This document shows, piece after piece, positions 1-11,033 of a stretch of 62,000 nt of DNA. Positions within the stretch are counted from its first letter, which is position 1. The number at the start of each line of letters is the position of its first letter. A program made the position numbers and the translations under genes. Location of the stretch: assembly GCA_037447655.1 (NCBI GenBank), contig JBBHKE010000349.1, positions 1 through 62,000 of the forward strand, written 5' to 3'. The stretch comes from Zygnema cylindricum (taxonomy: Eukaryota > Streptophyta > Zygnematophyceae > Zygnematales > Zygnemataceae). Below the pieces are notes generated by a model. That model made no database searches. It was not told the origin of the DNA and was given only the letters and a program-made list of their open reading frames with translations.

Positions 1-779
1 GAGAGGCTTTTATGGTAAAATTAATTTCTGATTAATTTTGGACTCCACATTTTTTGCAAGTCACAAAGAGAAAGACAAGTAGTCTGTACGCTTGTTGTCA
101 TTCCAAGTTTTTTTTCGGAGGATCGAACTATTAACGAATATTTAAAATAACTTGACCTTCCACATTGGATTCCTTCGAATACTCGATGAGTTTTTTGCTC
201 TGGGCTACTATGAGATGGCATTAGGGCATCCATTTTTTTTGCTCCGGACTTTTATGGATGCTGAAGAAAGTGATAGAAGAGTGCACACTCTTTTACTTTG
301 ACGCCAAGTACAGAACTTGAGGAAAACTTTCCATCACTTTTTCTTCCGTCAAGTTTCTCGGATGCAAGCTTTCAGACGTAATATAGACAGGTTGGAAACT
401 AATCGATAAATGCAAAAAGACATTTTCCCTCCCCCTCGCCCTCTATCAAATTGCCAAAAAAAAAAAATAGCAACACCTAGCTGTATTTAAGACAAGATAG
501 ACAAAAAAAAACATTGACATTCAGAAAAATACCAAAGCCCCCGAGTTACACTTTGTTTTCTTATAGTCATGTTATTTTTTAGAAAAATTTTAGGGTTTTT
601 TGAGTAATTTACTTCAGCATTTACATTGTTTTTTTTTGTTATTTTAATGTTTGAATTATTATTTTTTTTTTTGTCATGCACATATGTTTCCTTTTTATTG
701 ATTTTTTTTTGTTTTTATTTTTATGGCTTATTATTATTGGCTTATTATTTTATTACTATTAGTATGTTTTCTTTTTTTA
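1..779. other. AT-rich stretch, no gene seen
   Basis: Homopolymer A and T runs dominate. No reading frame here has splice-bounded coding character or a recognisable domain. It leads into the pyrimidine-rich start of the duplicated block at about 780. Confidence 0.6.
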
Positions 780-2525
780 TTTTTCCCTCTCCCTCTCCCC
801 CACTCCTTCCCTCCCTCCCCCCACCTCCCCACCCGTCTCTCTCCTTGAGACATTCATATTAAACATCATTTATGAAAGTTGTTCTCGAATCTTTTTCAGG
901 ATCAGTTTTTTCCTCTTTAGTTTATCCTCACTTTTTTTAATCTTTTCTGCTTCCTAAAGTCTTTTGGTAATTTTCCTTCCCTCCTTTTCCTTCTTTACTT
1001 CCACCTGCCATTCACTTCTTTTTCATTTTTTTCTGAATGGAACCGATTTCTTCATTCAGTATTATTTCGTATATTCCCGACTTGGAGAAGAAATGGCATT
1101 TTTTCTTTTAAAAATGACAAAATCATCAAATCAAGACATAAAGAAAAAAACAAATCATAACAAATCAAAAACAAATCGAAGAGAATGCCATACGCACCGC
1201 AAGATCATGTTGTAAAATTTACAGAAAACCGTCATCAACAAATTAATAAGATGCAAAACCGAAACAAACAAAAATCCAATAATGAAAAAGTAGCAGCAAT
1301 GACACTAAATTGAATGACTAATTGAGGTGAAAAAAAATAACACAAATGAAATAATAAAAACAAAATTTACTCAGAGAAAATCTTCAAACAACATTTTTTA
1401 CTGCAGATTTTAAAATACATCTGTTCTTGGTGTCCTTAAAACAAGTTGATAACTATTTCCCTTTCCCTCCACCTCTATTCCTGCCATCCCCCTCTCACAC
1501 TCCCCAACTTCCTCTCCCTCAATCTTCCTCCCTCTCTCCCCATATCTTCCTTTCTCCCCCTCTCCCTCTCCTCCCCCCAACTTCCACTCTCCCTTTCCCC
1601 TGAAAATGGAAGTACATGCTCTGGAAAAATATTCGCATATCAACATAAAATGAAACAATAATCTAAATCTAAAAGAGGTTTTATAAAAAAGACAGCAAAC
1701 CCTACAATCTTTGGCAACATTTATACCAGAAAAAAAAGGGCTAAAAGAGTATTTTACTTCCAATTGTTAAAATTTTACAAGAAACAAAAAAACCCATCCC
1801 TCCCTAATCCTGAACACTCCAAAAATACCCAAATACACAAAAAATTACACCCTCCAAGAAGAATCTACAAAAACCACTGCAAAAACTTAAGCAAATACTC
1901 TATTAGCCTACGTTTTGCCAATCGAACCTAAATGGTATTGAGAACAGTAAATAGCTTTCATCTAAACTATGCCCTCCCTCTCTCTCTCCCTTTGCTCCTC
2001 TCTTTTGGTAAAGATTCCAAAAGCACCCACAACAGCATAAAAACTAATTAATACATCCCTATTAATATAAAACCCATAAAAACACTACTGTACGCAAACA
2101 GGGAATGCCAACACAATTATCGCAAATCGGACAAGGTTTACCGATATCCAATAGTATTGGACTTTGACAAATACCTCTACAATATTCCCTTATCACAACA
2201 TCTCATATACTGATAATTGTTGTTTACTTAATATTATTTCATCTGAAGTGCATACGTAAATCGCAATAAAATTGTTACAATGTGGTCGTTTAAAATCCAA
2301 ATGGTAATGAAAAAAATGCAAAAAAAAAAATCCATTTTAAATTTATTGCTCAGGAAACTGTCACATGGACAGAGTACAGCTGTCAAGCCGTACGTTTTTA
2401 CTCCCGTCATCGCCCCGTATAAAACGGGCCAGAGCGTTCTATTTCCTGACCCACGTTTGTCGTTTTTCAAGTCGATAAATTTTGGGTCAAGGAAAATAGC
2501 TCCGTTGTTCAGGCCTCAAGCCTGG
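780..2525. repeat. 1.8 kb direct repeat, copy 1
   Basis: Starts in a CCCTCTCCCTC pyrimidine tract and ends at a short hairpin (CAGGC-CTCAA-GCCTG, about 2511-2525). The same order of blocks recurs at about 5040-6927: the TTGAGACATTCATATT block, the AAAACCGTC block, and the final CCCGTATAAAACGGGCC block. By eye the copies are similar over nearly their whole length with small indels. No coding domain was found. Homology stops abruptly after the terminal hairpin, which suggests a mobile or segmental unit, but no terminal repeats or target duplication were identified. Confidence 0.75.
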
Positions 2526-3826
2526 GCCAATCAGAGACCGGCACTTGGAGATGCATATGCGAATCATAAAAAACCACATTGTAACAATTCAAATATCGAA
2601 TCTATCTTTACCTCGCCGAGGTAAAAAACAGCGTTCAATACATTTTGAAAATTTCATACAAACTACATGCAAAAACATATTCACATATTCTAAAGACATC
2701 TAAATTATTCACAACAATGTCCACCTCGAGCGGTATTTACGAAGGGACAAAAACTAACTATAAGAACATAAAGACATTTTCAGTAAGAAAATGGCTTTTT
2801 CAGTTTGAAATTTCAATAAAAATTTCGTAATTTATTTGTTTGGCTGTAATTTTCGTACGTTGATTTTGTACGAAAATAAAGAAGATTATTATCGACATTC
2901 ACAACAATGAATATCTCAACAATAACTACAAAACTAAACCAAAAAAATTACAACAACAACAACATAATGGGGTTTTTGGGGGGTTTTGGGGTTCAAGGAG
3001 CAAGTGTTTACATTGAAGAACAACACATTGAAGAACCGAAAACTCTTCAACTGTCACAGAAGTTTGTCGTTTTCCGCCGAAACTTCCACGACGGCGCCGC
3101 CGAGAAGCGACCACCGCCGAAAACTCCAAAAATCGTACGGAATAGCAGAAGCGTCCAAGAGCCACCGACATCCATCGCGGCGAAATACGCGAATCCTGTG
3201 GAAAAAAAAAATTGAAGGGAAAAAGGTCAAGAAACACCAAAGAAAACAGGGACGATTTCACAAATTTTCGCCAATTCTTACCCGATTTTTATTATAATAT
3301 GGTTTGCAAAATCAAAATTAAACTGAATCGTCTTCAATTTCCATTCGAGCATTCAACAAAATCCCGTCAGTCCACGTCATATTTTGTTACAAACCCACAA
3401 CGTAAAGTTAATTAAACCCACAAAATGAAGTTGATATAAAACTCAGCACAGTACAGCAAACAGAAGCACTAACAGATAGAAAACCATTTTCCTATAAAAA
3501 TAGAAAAAATAAAAACAGAATTCCATGAACTTATACAATTTAGCACCACGGTCACACAACAGAGCCATTAAATAAATCAAAAACGGCGGCAGAAAAAACA
3601 AATGGCAAGGGACAAAAAACAACAAAAGAAACAAATTTCCCCAAGAAAACACGCAAGTTGTAAGGATTCAAAACCTTGTAAAAAAAGGGCGAGAGCATTG
3701 CAAAGATATATTAAATTGATACTGAAAAATAAAAATAAAAAAGAGCGAAGGAAGAAAAAGGAAAAATCCATTTAAATCTGACATACCTTGAATTTAATCC
3801 ACCAAAAAAAAACAGAAGAAAACACT

Positions 3827-3860
<34 letters not shown>

Positions 3861-3921
3861 CTTTTTCTTTTTTTTTCTGTTTTTTTTCTTTTTTTTTGCT
3901 TTTTTTTTGCTTTTTTTTTAT

Positions 3922-3952
<31 letters not shown>

Positions 3953-4105
3953 TTTTTTTTTATTCATTTATTTTTTTTATTTTCTTATTTTTTTTTTCAT
4001 TGTTCAAGCGTCAGTCATCTTATTGCGTTATTTTTATTTCTTCTTTTACAAACGTTTTAAATTAATTGATTTGTTATTATTATTATTATTATTATTTTTC
4101 TGCAG
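2526..4105. other. Non-coding or intronic stretch with a GC/CpG-rich island
   Basis: Mostly AT-rich. A CpG-rich island lies at about 3040-3200. A good splice acceptor (TTTTTTCCACAG) precedes it on the - strand, and several frames are open through it, so it could be an exon or a promoter-proximal island of an unidentified gene. I recognise no domain. A poly-T tract lies at 3832-3990. Confidence 0.4.
3832..3990. repeat. Poly-T low-complexity tract
   Basis: About 160 bases of T interrupted only by scattered C, G or A. It lies upstream of the TTATTATTATT tract and TTTTTCTGCAG acceptor of the GT14 exon, so it is probably inside the upstream intron of that gene. Confidence 0.8.
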
Positions 4106-4317
4106 GTCAAGCGTGGGTCATATTATCGCGAAATTTTTCGGAATACACTATTTGGGGTTTTGATAATCTCCCTCGTATTTTATTAATGTATTTTACGAAT
4201 TTTATCGATCCCGAGGAATATTATTTTCAAACAACAATTTGTAATTCTCGTCAATTTAAAAATACGACGGTCAACGAAGATTTTCGATATATTGATTGGG
4301 GTAACCCCCCTAGACAG
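4106..4317 (+). CDS. Internal exon of a plant GT14 (core-2/I-branching, DUF266/Branch domain) glycosyltransferase
   Basis: One exon of about 71 codons lies between an acceptor (TTTTTCTGCAG) and a donor (CAG|GTAAAA). The translation begins GQAWVILSRNFSEYTIWGFD and continues with NLPRILLMYFTNF, YFQTTICNS, FKNTTVN and WGNPPRQ. These are the diagnostic motifs of the plant GT14 catalytic region: the G-x-AW-x-x-LSR strand, the WGWDNLPR-like loop and the ICNS/NTTVN segment. Family members are Golgi type II membrane proteins acting on cell-wall arabinogalactan or related glycans. The neighbouring exons were not found in this window, so the introns are long or the exon is an orphan copy. The reading frame is intact and conserved, so it is probably under selection or only recently lost. 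Family assignment is secure; substrate is unknown. Confidence 0.88.
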
Positions 4318-5039
4318 GTAAAATAAAGGGGTTTTTCGGGCGTTTTTGGGGTTTTCGGGGTTTTTTTTTTGGAGTTTTTTGGGGTTTTCGGGAGATTTTG
4401 GGGTATTGGGAATTTTTCTTAAAGGAGGTTGTGGGGTTTTTGGGGTTTCGAATAGGTTTTTTTTTTTTTTTTAAGCTCAAAAAAATATTTTGGAAAAAGA
4501 AGAAACGGACAAAACAGAAAATGGGTATAATGTGGGTTACACAATGTTTGAAAGATTTTGTACATGGACTTTCCTTTTTTTTTGTTTATTTGATTTATTT
4601 ATTTGATTTACTTATTTGATTTATTCATTAATCCATTTATTAATTATTTTTTCTTTTCTTTTTTATGAAGGTTTTTAATAGGAAACAAATTTTTTGTTGT
4701 AAAATGTAAAAAAGGCTGAATAAGAATTACAATATTTCTTAAGAACAAAAAATTTCATTTAATAACATTATTTTTTTAAATACATTTCATACAATTTTAC
4801 AACTTACTTTCACAATTTTATTTTCCAACTTTAGTACTAAAGAGAAACTTAACAAATTCGATAAAGAATCTTCCTTTTTATTTTTTTGTCATTTTTGTGT
4901 TTTATGCTTTTTGCTTTCGTTCCTTTGTTTTTCCTTCTCCCTCTCCCTCTCCCTTCCCTTCTCTCCCTCTTCCTCTCCCTCTCCCCCACTTTCTCCCTTC
5001 CCTTCCCCTCTCCTTCCCCCTCTCCTTTTCCCTCTCCCC
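4318..5039. other. G-rich then AT-rich intron-like DNA, no gene seen
   Basis: Directly after the GT14 exon donor come repeated TTTTGGGG/TTTTCGGG runs (4325-4460), then AT-rich DNA. A CCCTCTCC pyrimidine tract at about 4930-5070 leads into the second copy of the 1.8 kb repeat. Confidence 0.5.
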
Positions 5040-6927
5040 TCTCACTCTCCCTCTCCCTCTCCCCCACTCCTTAACTCCCTCCCCCCACCTCCCCTCCCCA
5101 TCTCTCTCTTTGAGACATTCATATTAAACATCATTTATGAAAGTTGTTCTCGAATCTTTTTCAGGATCAGTTTTTTCCTCTTTAGTTTATCCTCACTTAT
5201 ATTTCTACTTTTCATTTCGAGTATATTTTTCCATGATGTTTTATGCTTTCTGCTTTTTTCCAGTTCTGCTTCAAGTCTTTTGGTAATTTTCCTTCCCTCC
5301 TTTTCCTTCTTTCCTTCCACCTGCCATTCACTTCTTTTTCATTTATTCGAATGGAACCAATATTCATTCTTCATTCAGTATTATTTCATATATTCCCTAA
5401 TTGGAGATCTTTCAAGAAATGGCATTTTTTTTCTTTTAAAAAAGACAAAATCATCAGACAAAAGAAAAAAACAAATCATAACAAATCAAAAATAAATCGA
5501 AGAGAATGCTATGCGAACCGCAATATCATATGTAAAATTTACAGAAAACCGTCGTCAACAATTTAATAAGGGGCGAAACCGAATCAAACAAAAATCCAAT
5601 AATGAAAAAGTAGCAACAATGACAATAAAAATGTAATGGCAAATTGAGGTAAAAAAAATGATATTATAGAAGTGGAATGACAAGTGAAAACACAAATGAA
5701 ATAATAAAAAAAAAAAAACCTCAAGAGAAAACTAAAAGGGCATTTTTTACTGCAAATTTTGAAATACATCTGTTCTTGGTGTCCTTAAACCAAGTCTGAT
5801 AACTATTTCCCTTTCCCTTCACCTCAATCCCTGCCATCACCCTCTCTCACACCCCCCGACTACCTCTCCCTTCATCTTCCTCTCTCCCTCTCCCCATATC
5901 TCACACCCCTTGACTACCTCTCCCTTCATCTTCCTCTCTCCCTCTCCCCATATCTTCCCGTCTCCCTCTCCTCCCCCAACTTCCTCCTTCCCTTTCCCTT
6001 GAAAATAAAAGTACATGATCGATTCGCATATCAATATAAAATGAAACAATAATCTAAATCCAAGAGAGATTTATAAAAAGGAAAGCAAACCCTACAAAAT
6101 CTTTGGCAACATTTATAACAGAAAAAAAAGGGTTAAGAGTATTTTACTTTTAATTGTTAAAAATTTACCAAAAAAAAACAAAACCCATCCCTTCCCTAAT
6201 CTTGAACCCTCTGAACCAGCCTCCGAAATACCCAAATACACCAAAAATTACACCTTCCAAGAATCTACAAAAACCTTTCCAGAACCTTAAGCAAACACTA
6301 TATTGACACCTACGTTTTGCCCATTTGAACCTAAATATTATTCAGAACAGTAAATAGCTTTCATCTAAACTATGCCCTCCCTCTCTCTCCCCCTTTGCCC
6401 CTCTCTTTTGGCGCCGATTCCAAAAGCAACCACAACAACATTAAAATTAATTAATACATCCCTGTTAATATGAAACCCATATACTGTACGCGAAACAGGG
6501 AATGTCAATACAATATCCCAAATCGGATAAAGTTTATCGATATTTAATAGTATTGGACTTTGACTAGACCTCTACATTATTCCCTTACCACAACATCTCA
6601 TATACTGATAAAAGTCATATACTAAATATTATCTTCTCTGAAGTAGATACGTAAATCGCTATGAAATTGTTACAGTGTGGTTGTTTAAAATTCAAATGGT
6701 GATGGAAAAAATGCAAAAAAAAAAAATCCATTTTAAATTTATTGCTCAGGAAACTGTCACATGAACATGGACAGAGTACAGCTGTCAAGCCGCACGATTT
6801 TACTCCCGTCATCGCCCCGTATAAAACGGGCCAGAGCGTTCTATTTTCTGACCCACGTTTGACGTTTATTAAGTTGATGAATTTTGGGTCAAGGAAAATA
6901 GCTCCGTTGTTCAGGCCTCAAGCCTGC
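5040..6927. repeat. 1.8 kb direct repeat, copy 2
   Basis: Same orientation and internal order as the copy at 780-2525, ending at the same CAGGC-CTCAA-GCCTG hairpin (about 6913-6927). It has an extra internal duplication of the CTCCCTCTCCCCATATCT pyrimidine segment (about 5870-5955). The GT14 exon sits between the two copies. Confidence 0.75.
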
Positions 6928-7894
6928 CTATTTTCCTGTCTCATAAACACTAGAATTTTGACACATGCGATACATACCTCGTATGTATCTTATATTACGA
7001 TCTCATAAATACATGTAACATAACACCTGCCGACAAATACAACAAAACATTCACCTAACATAGCATTAACCTTGCCTAAAAAAGTTAAAAGATATTGTCA
7101 CTGTCACAAATAATTGGATACAAAACATTCAGAACCAGAATTTAAAACAAAACCTGAAACAAAAGAGTCAAGAAGCCAGATAGAGATCCAAAATCACAGA
7201 CAATATGTACATTGTAAAATATTCACATCACAAATTTTGACACAAACTTTCCATTAAGAGATTTCCCTCCATATTATTCACTATCGTCAATTTCGACATA
7301 AAAACATGTGTATATATCAACTGTAAAAACATGCATCAACCATGAATAGAAACCAATCAATCATTGAAATTACATTGAGATGAATATATCTCAATTATAA
7401 AAATTCCGCTGTGATGAACAGAAAATAACTCCTCCAATTCCCTGCCCTCAACTTCTCAATCTGATCTCCTCCTACCTTCCACATTCCTCAAGCCAATCTG
7501 TTCAAAAAAAGAAAAAAAAAGAAAAAAGAAAAGGAAAAAGACGATATACAAACTAATTGATATAAAAAAACTGGAAAAAGCCTCTCTAAGTACAAGCATC
7601 TATTACACCTATCGACAAAATCACACTCATACACGTACATATACCGGTATTTAGTAAGTTTTTCACACATTAATATAATAAAGGCACACTACTTATAGAC
7701 TCTATTTTTAAAAAATAAGGGAAAATAGTTGACTACTTTCTTTATGTTTGCGAAAATTCTCTCTTGCAGACGACATATTGTAAAGGTTCATTCTTTTTTT
7801 CCCCGTCCCTTTCCTTCTATTTTCGGTGTCATGAAGGGATAATGGAATGAAAAATGGCATAAAATGGGGCAAAAATAGATGGTATTTGCGAAAC
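6928..7894. other. AT-rich stretch, no gene seen
   Basis: No domain, splice-bounded exon or repeat family recognised. It lies downstream of the FHA pseudogene on that gene's strand. Confidence 0.5.
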
Positions 7895-8876
7895 TTAATT
7901 TCTCCATGCTTCTGTGCATGCCTCAGTTTTGTACAGCTTGATCTTGAACAAACCCTGTGGGAAAAAAAAAGAAAAAAAATAAAAGCAGAAACAAAAAAAA
8001 AAAAATTACATAAGAGGATGTTGTGATATAACAATAGCGACAAAAAAGAAAAGAAGAAGGCTAATAACGAACAAAGAAAGAGAGAGGAGAGGGAAACCGA
8101 AAACAGATATAAACAACAGTGTCGATAACAGAACTAACAAACAAAACAAGAAAAAAGGTAAAAACAACTAAGGCGGAAGTTTTAACTAGAAAAAAAGATT
8201 TATTTTCCCTTACATCTTTCGAAGACCCAAATTTGAGAGAATCTCCCGGATGAAGTCTCACTCGCTTCTCAAGAGACAACATAGCATTCCGCGCCATCCA
8301 CTCTGAAAGTGGGAGGAGAAACAATTAAAAACTAAAGTTAAAAGATAAAAAAAAAATGCTTTTATAGCAAAAGCAAAAAGGGAAGCAAAATAGGGAAAAG
8401 AAACTATCTATGTAAAATGGATTCCAAGTACCTTAGAATATTTTCAACAAGTTTCTCGCCTAATGACTCGAGTTCCGGAGGAGCTTTTCAAATCAGTCAT
8501 GTAAAAGCGTCCATTTTTTCAATCAATTCGGGCGTGTCGCGGTGAAACCTGTAGAGAAAATTTAAAAAAAAGAGAAAAACAGAAAATCAGAAAAACAAAA
8601 AAAAAAAATGAAAAAGAGAGCAAGGAGAACATAAGAAAAGAAATAAACAGAAGATATCAACTTAGCCTTTCTGATAATTTGGTGGTTTGTTCTTTTTGAT
8701 CCCGAGATGATTTGATGTTCCATCTTTTTTCAGATTTATCCTTTTTCGAGCGTATCTTTAATAGATATTTAGCAATGCCTTTTGCCAACTTCAAAAAACA
8801 AATAAAATAACATTTTGTCAATTACCTCTGGTGCAGAAATGGCCAAAAATTCTTCATCTTCTGATGAAGCCTCAGA
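7895..8876 (-). pseudogene. C-terminal FHA-domain region of a spliced host gene, with two in-frame TGA codons
   Basis: Four splice-bounded blocks on the - strand keep phase 0 throughout. 8826-8876 reads SEASSEDEEFLAISAPE. 8432-8548 starts VSPRHARID and contains GRFYMTDLKSSSGT. 8214-8300 contains RLHPGDSLKFGSS. 7895-7954 reads GLFKIKLYKTEACTEAWRN followed by a stop. Introns begin GTAAT, GTACT and GTAAG and end in AG. Together they make an FHA fold (S-x-R-H, the GRFY strand, the S-x-GT turn, the HPGD...FG strand), which binds phosphothreonine. The order and the C-terminal position resemble the FHA tail of zeaxanthin epoxidase, but only the FHA part is visible. Codons 10 and 35 of the second block are TGA, so the gene is broken unless the block is mis-spliced. 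Upstream exons would lie at higher coordinates and were not identified. Confidence 0.7.
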
Positions 8877-8939
8877 CTTGCCAAAATAAAAAACAAAGAA
8901 CAACCATCATATCCACCGGTTTAAAACAAATTCAAAACT

Positions 8940-9790
8940 GGATAGAACTAATGTTCACACGAATAAGTGTCCTAACATTACTGAAAAGTGTCCTAACACG
9001 AATTATACAGTACTAGTAACTGCAATAACACTAATTATATAGAATAGTAACTGTACTCACACTAACTATACACAGTAACTATACAGAGGTATAGCTGTAC
9101 TAACACTAATTATACAAACCAAAACGGTGCTAAGTCTAATTATACGGACTAATACCTGTAAAAATACTAACATACAGACTAATAACTTTTCTAATACCAA
9201 TAATACTGTTCTCATACTAATTATACAGACTAATAACTGTGTTAATATCAATTAAACAGTATTTATATATGTACTAACAATAATTATACAGTCTAATAAC
9301 TGTGACAATACTAATTATACAAACCAATAACCGTAATAACACGAATTACTGATTATAAACATCACTAACGGCACTAATACATATTATACCCTAAATCTAA
9401 TTATACACTAAAACTAATTATATAGGTAACCAACTAGACCAATACTGATTATACAAACTACTAACAGTAAAACACTAGTAATACATACTGAAAACTGTAT
9501 TAATACTTATTATTCCACTAATAACTCTACTCATTCTCCTGTCACAGAATAATAACTGTACAAATACTAATTTTACAGACTCATACATGTGCTCATACTG
9601 ATTATACATAAACATAACTTTAAAAATACTGATTATGCGTACTATTAGCTGTGCTAATACTGACAATACTAATACGGTTTATAGGAACGAATAACTGGAC
9701 TAACATTGACTATACACGAATAATAAATATGAATAATTATTATTAATACAATTTTTAGTCTGCATAATTAGTAGTAGTATAGTTATTAGC
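8940..9790. repeat. Diverged minisatellite of about 30 bp units
   Basis: Tandem degenerate units built on CTAATTATACAGACTAATAA and AACTGTACTAATA recur at spacings near 30 bp or its multiples. It begins with two AAGTGTCCTAACA units (about 8964-9000). Open frames across it are by-products of the repeat. Confidence 0.75.
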
Positions 9791-10429
9791 CTGTAAAATT
9801 ATTGTTAAATTGTTATGAGTACAGTAAACATCAAAAAAAGAAGTGACTATTGCCACTATGGCCACAAAAAGACATCACAAATTCCCAGAAAGCAACAAAA
9901 GACATCATCTCTGTAAAGGCAGAAATACGTTAGAAACATAGAATGAAACATCCTAACAAAAAAAAAAACTAAAAACTGGCAAAAAAGTAAAAAGAAAAAC
10001 ATAACTACGGACCCAAAAAAACTAAAAAAAAACAACGACTCCCATTGCCGAATTTTGATTGGGCCACTATGGCCTGAAAAACGACAAAAATTAAAGCCAA
10101 GCCCCCCTCAGAAATAAATACATACAAAAAAAGAAAAGGAAAAATAAAAAAAAACGGGAAAAAAAAAAAACCAAATCACAGCAGGTCCAGCAAAGAGATC
10201 AATTTTGGTATCCGATAAGTGGACAATGACGACTTTAAAAATAAATAAACAAAGAAATAAATAAATTTTTTAAAAAGGTAAAAAAAATAATTAACAAACA
10301 AGTGAGAAACAACAAAAAATCGATAATTAAATGAAAACTAAGAGATGCATAAATCTTACCGCAGGTCCGGCAAGGAGAGAAGTTTCGTTATCGGCGATCG
10401 CAGAGCATCCGGTTTTGCAATAACCTGGC
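9791..10429. other. A-rich stretch, no gene seen
   Basis: A-rich DNA. Two related blocks, GCAGGTCCAGCAAAGAGAT (10183) and GCAGGTCCGGCAAGGAGAG (10361), look like a diverged short duplication. Both are AG-bounded but no gene can be assigned. Confidence 0.4.
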
Positions 10430-10431
10430 AG

Positions 10432-10580
10432 GAGGGAGGGAGGGAGGGAGAGAGAGGGAAAGGGGGGGAGAGAGAGAGAGAGATAATAAGAGAGAGAGAG
10501 AGAGGGAGAGAAGGAGAGAGAGAAAGAGAGAACGTGAGATAGAGAGAGAGGGGGAGAGAAGGGAAGAGAGAGAGAGATGG
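10432..10580. repeat. GA-rich purine tract
   Basis: Almost pure A/G on the + strand (GGGAGGGAGAGAGAG type) with a few T, leading into the inverted-repeat cluster at 10.59 kb. Confidence 0.85.
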
Positions 10581-10587
10581 AGATAAT

Positions 10588-10893
10588 GAATGTTAGAAGG
10601 ACGACGACGGTGGTTCAAAAGTCCTGCAGCTTTCTCGCGCGAATACAGTGAAGTAGCCGTTCGGATGTTTTTTTCCTACGTCAGCTTTTCGGGTTACCGT
10701 TGGCCAGTTTCACAGAAATACGCAACTTTTACCCTACTTCTATATAGCGCAATATTTTGAGGAAGGTCGTTTGTACGGTTTTCCGAGAACTTCCGAAATC
10801 TACAAAGTCGGTGCTCGGAAAGCCGTACATTATTCGAACGTCCGTCTGTTGCGGAAGTGATTTTTTTTCCGGTGGGAATAGGCTATCACAAAC
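10588..10893 (+). mobile_element. Inverted half of a TA-flanked inverted-repeat element, partner at 11507-11745
   Basis: The segment from AAGGACGACGACGGTGG through GTGGGAATAGGCTA is repeated in inverted order at 11507-11745 with small differences. The outer end, TA|GCCTATTCCCAC on the other strand, is the same terminus seen on the complete element at 11383-11846. A Stowaway/mariner-like origin is inferred from the apparent TA target. No transposase is present. Confidence 0.6.
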
Positions 10894-10976
10894 CCGCCAT
10901 CGCTTTTGTCCATGTCTGTGTCACAGCCGTACCCGTATCTTTGCTACACAGTACAGTGCACCGCGAATCGTATTAG

Positions 10977-11033
10977 GGTATGGTTACATCAGGAGGTCTC
11001 TGTAATAGTACGGACAGCAAAATTTCTATATTA
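10977..11033 (+). mobile_element. Left end of a GGTTACATCA-type Tourist-like element, interrupted
   Basis: TTAGGGTATGGTTACATCAG and the following 40 bases match the left end of the intact element at 26105-26757. The match stops at 11033, where a larger element is inserted, and resumes at 13457 (TTACAAAGGCATCGATTACATC). This proves a nested insertion with a TTA duplication. Confidence 0.75.

Noticed and set aside
2926-3261. Open frames on both strands over the CpG-rich island
   Set aside because: Several frames are open at once because of base composition, and none gives a recognisable domain. Kept only as an unexplained island.
3788-4060. Phe-rich open frame over the poly-T tract
   Set aside because: Homopolymer artefact in an intron-like stretch.
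8665-8790. 44-codon block (contains YLLKIRSKKDKSEKRW) between the first two FHA exons
   Set aside because: The flanking exons join in phase into a continuous FHA domain without it, and no proper donor follows it. It is probably intronic.
10345-10432. SFVIGDRRASGFAI on the + strand, reminiscent of the first FHA strand
   Set aside because: It is on the strand opposite to the FHA exons and runs into a GA repeat; no consistent splice model. Likely chance.
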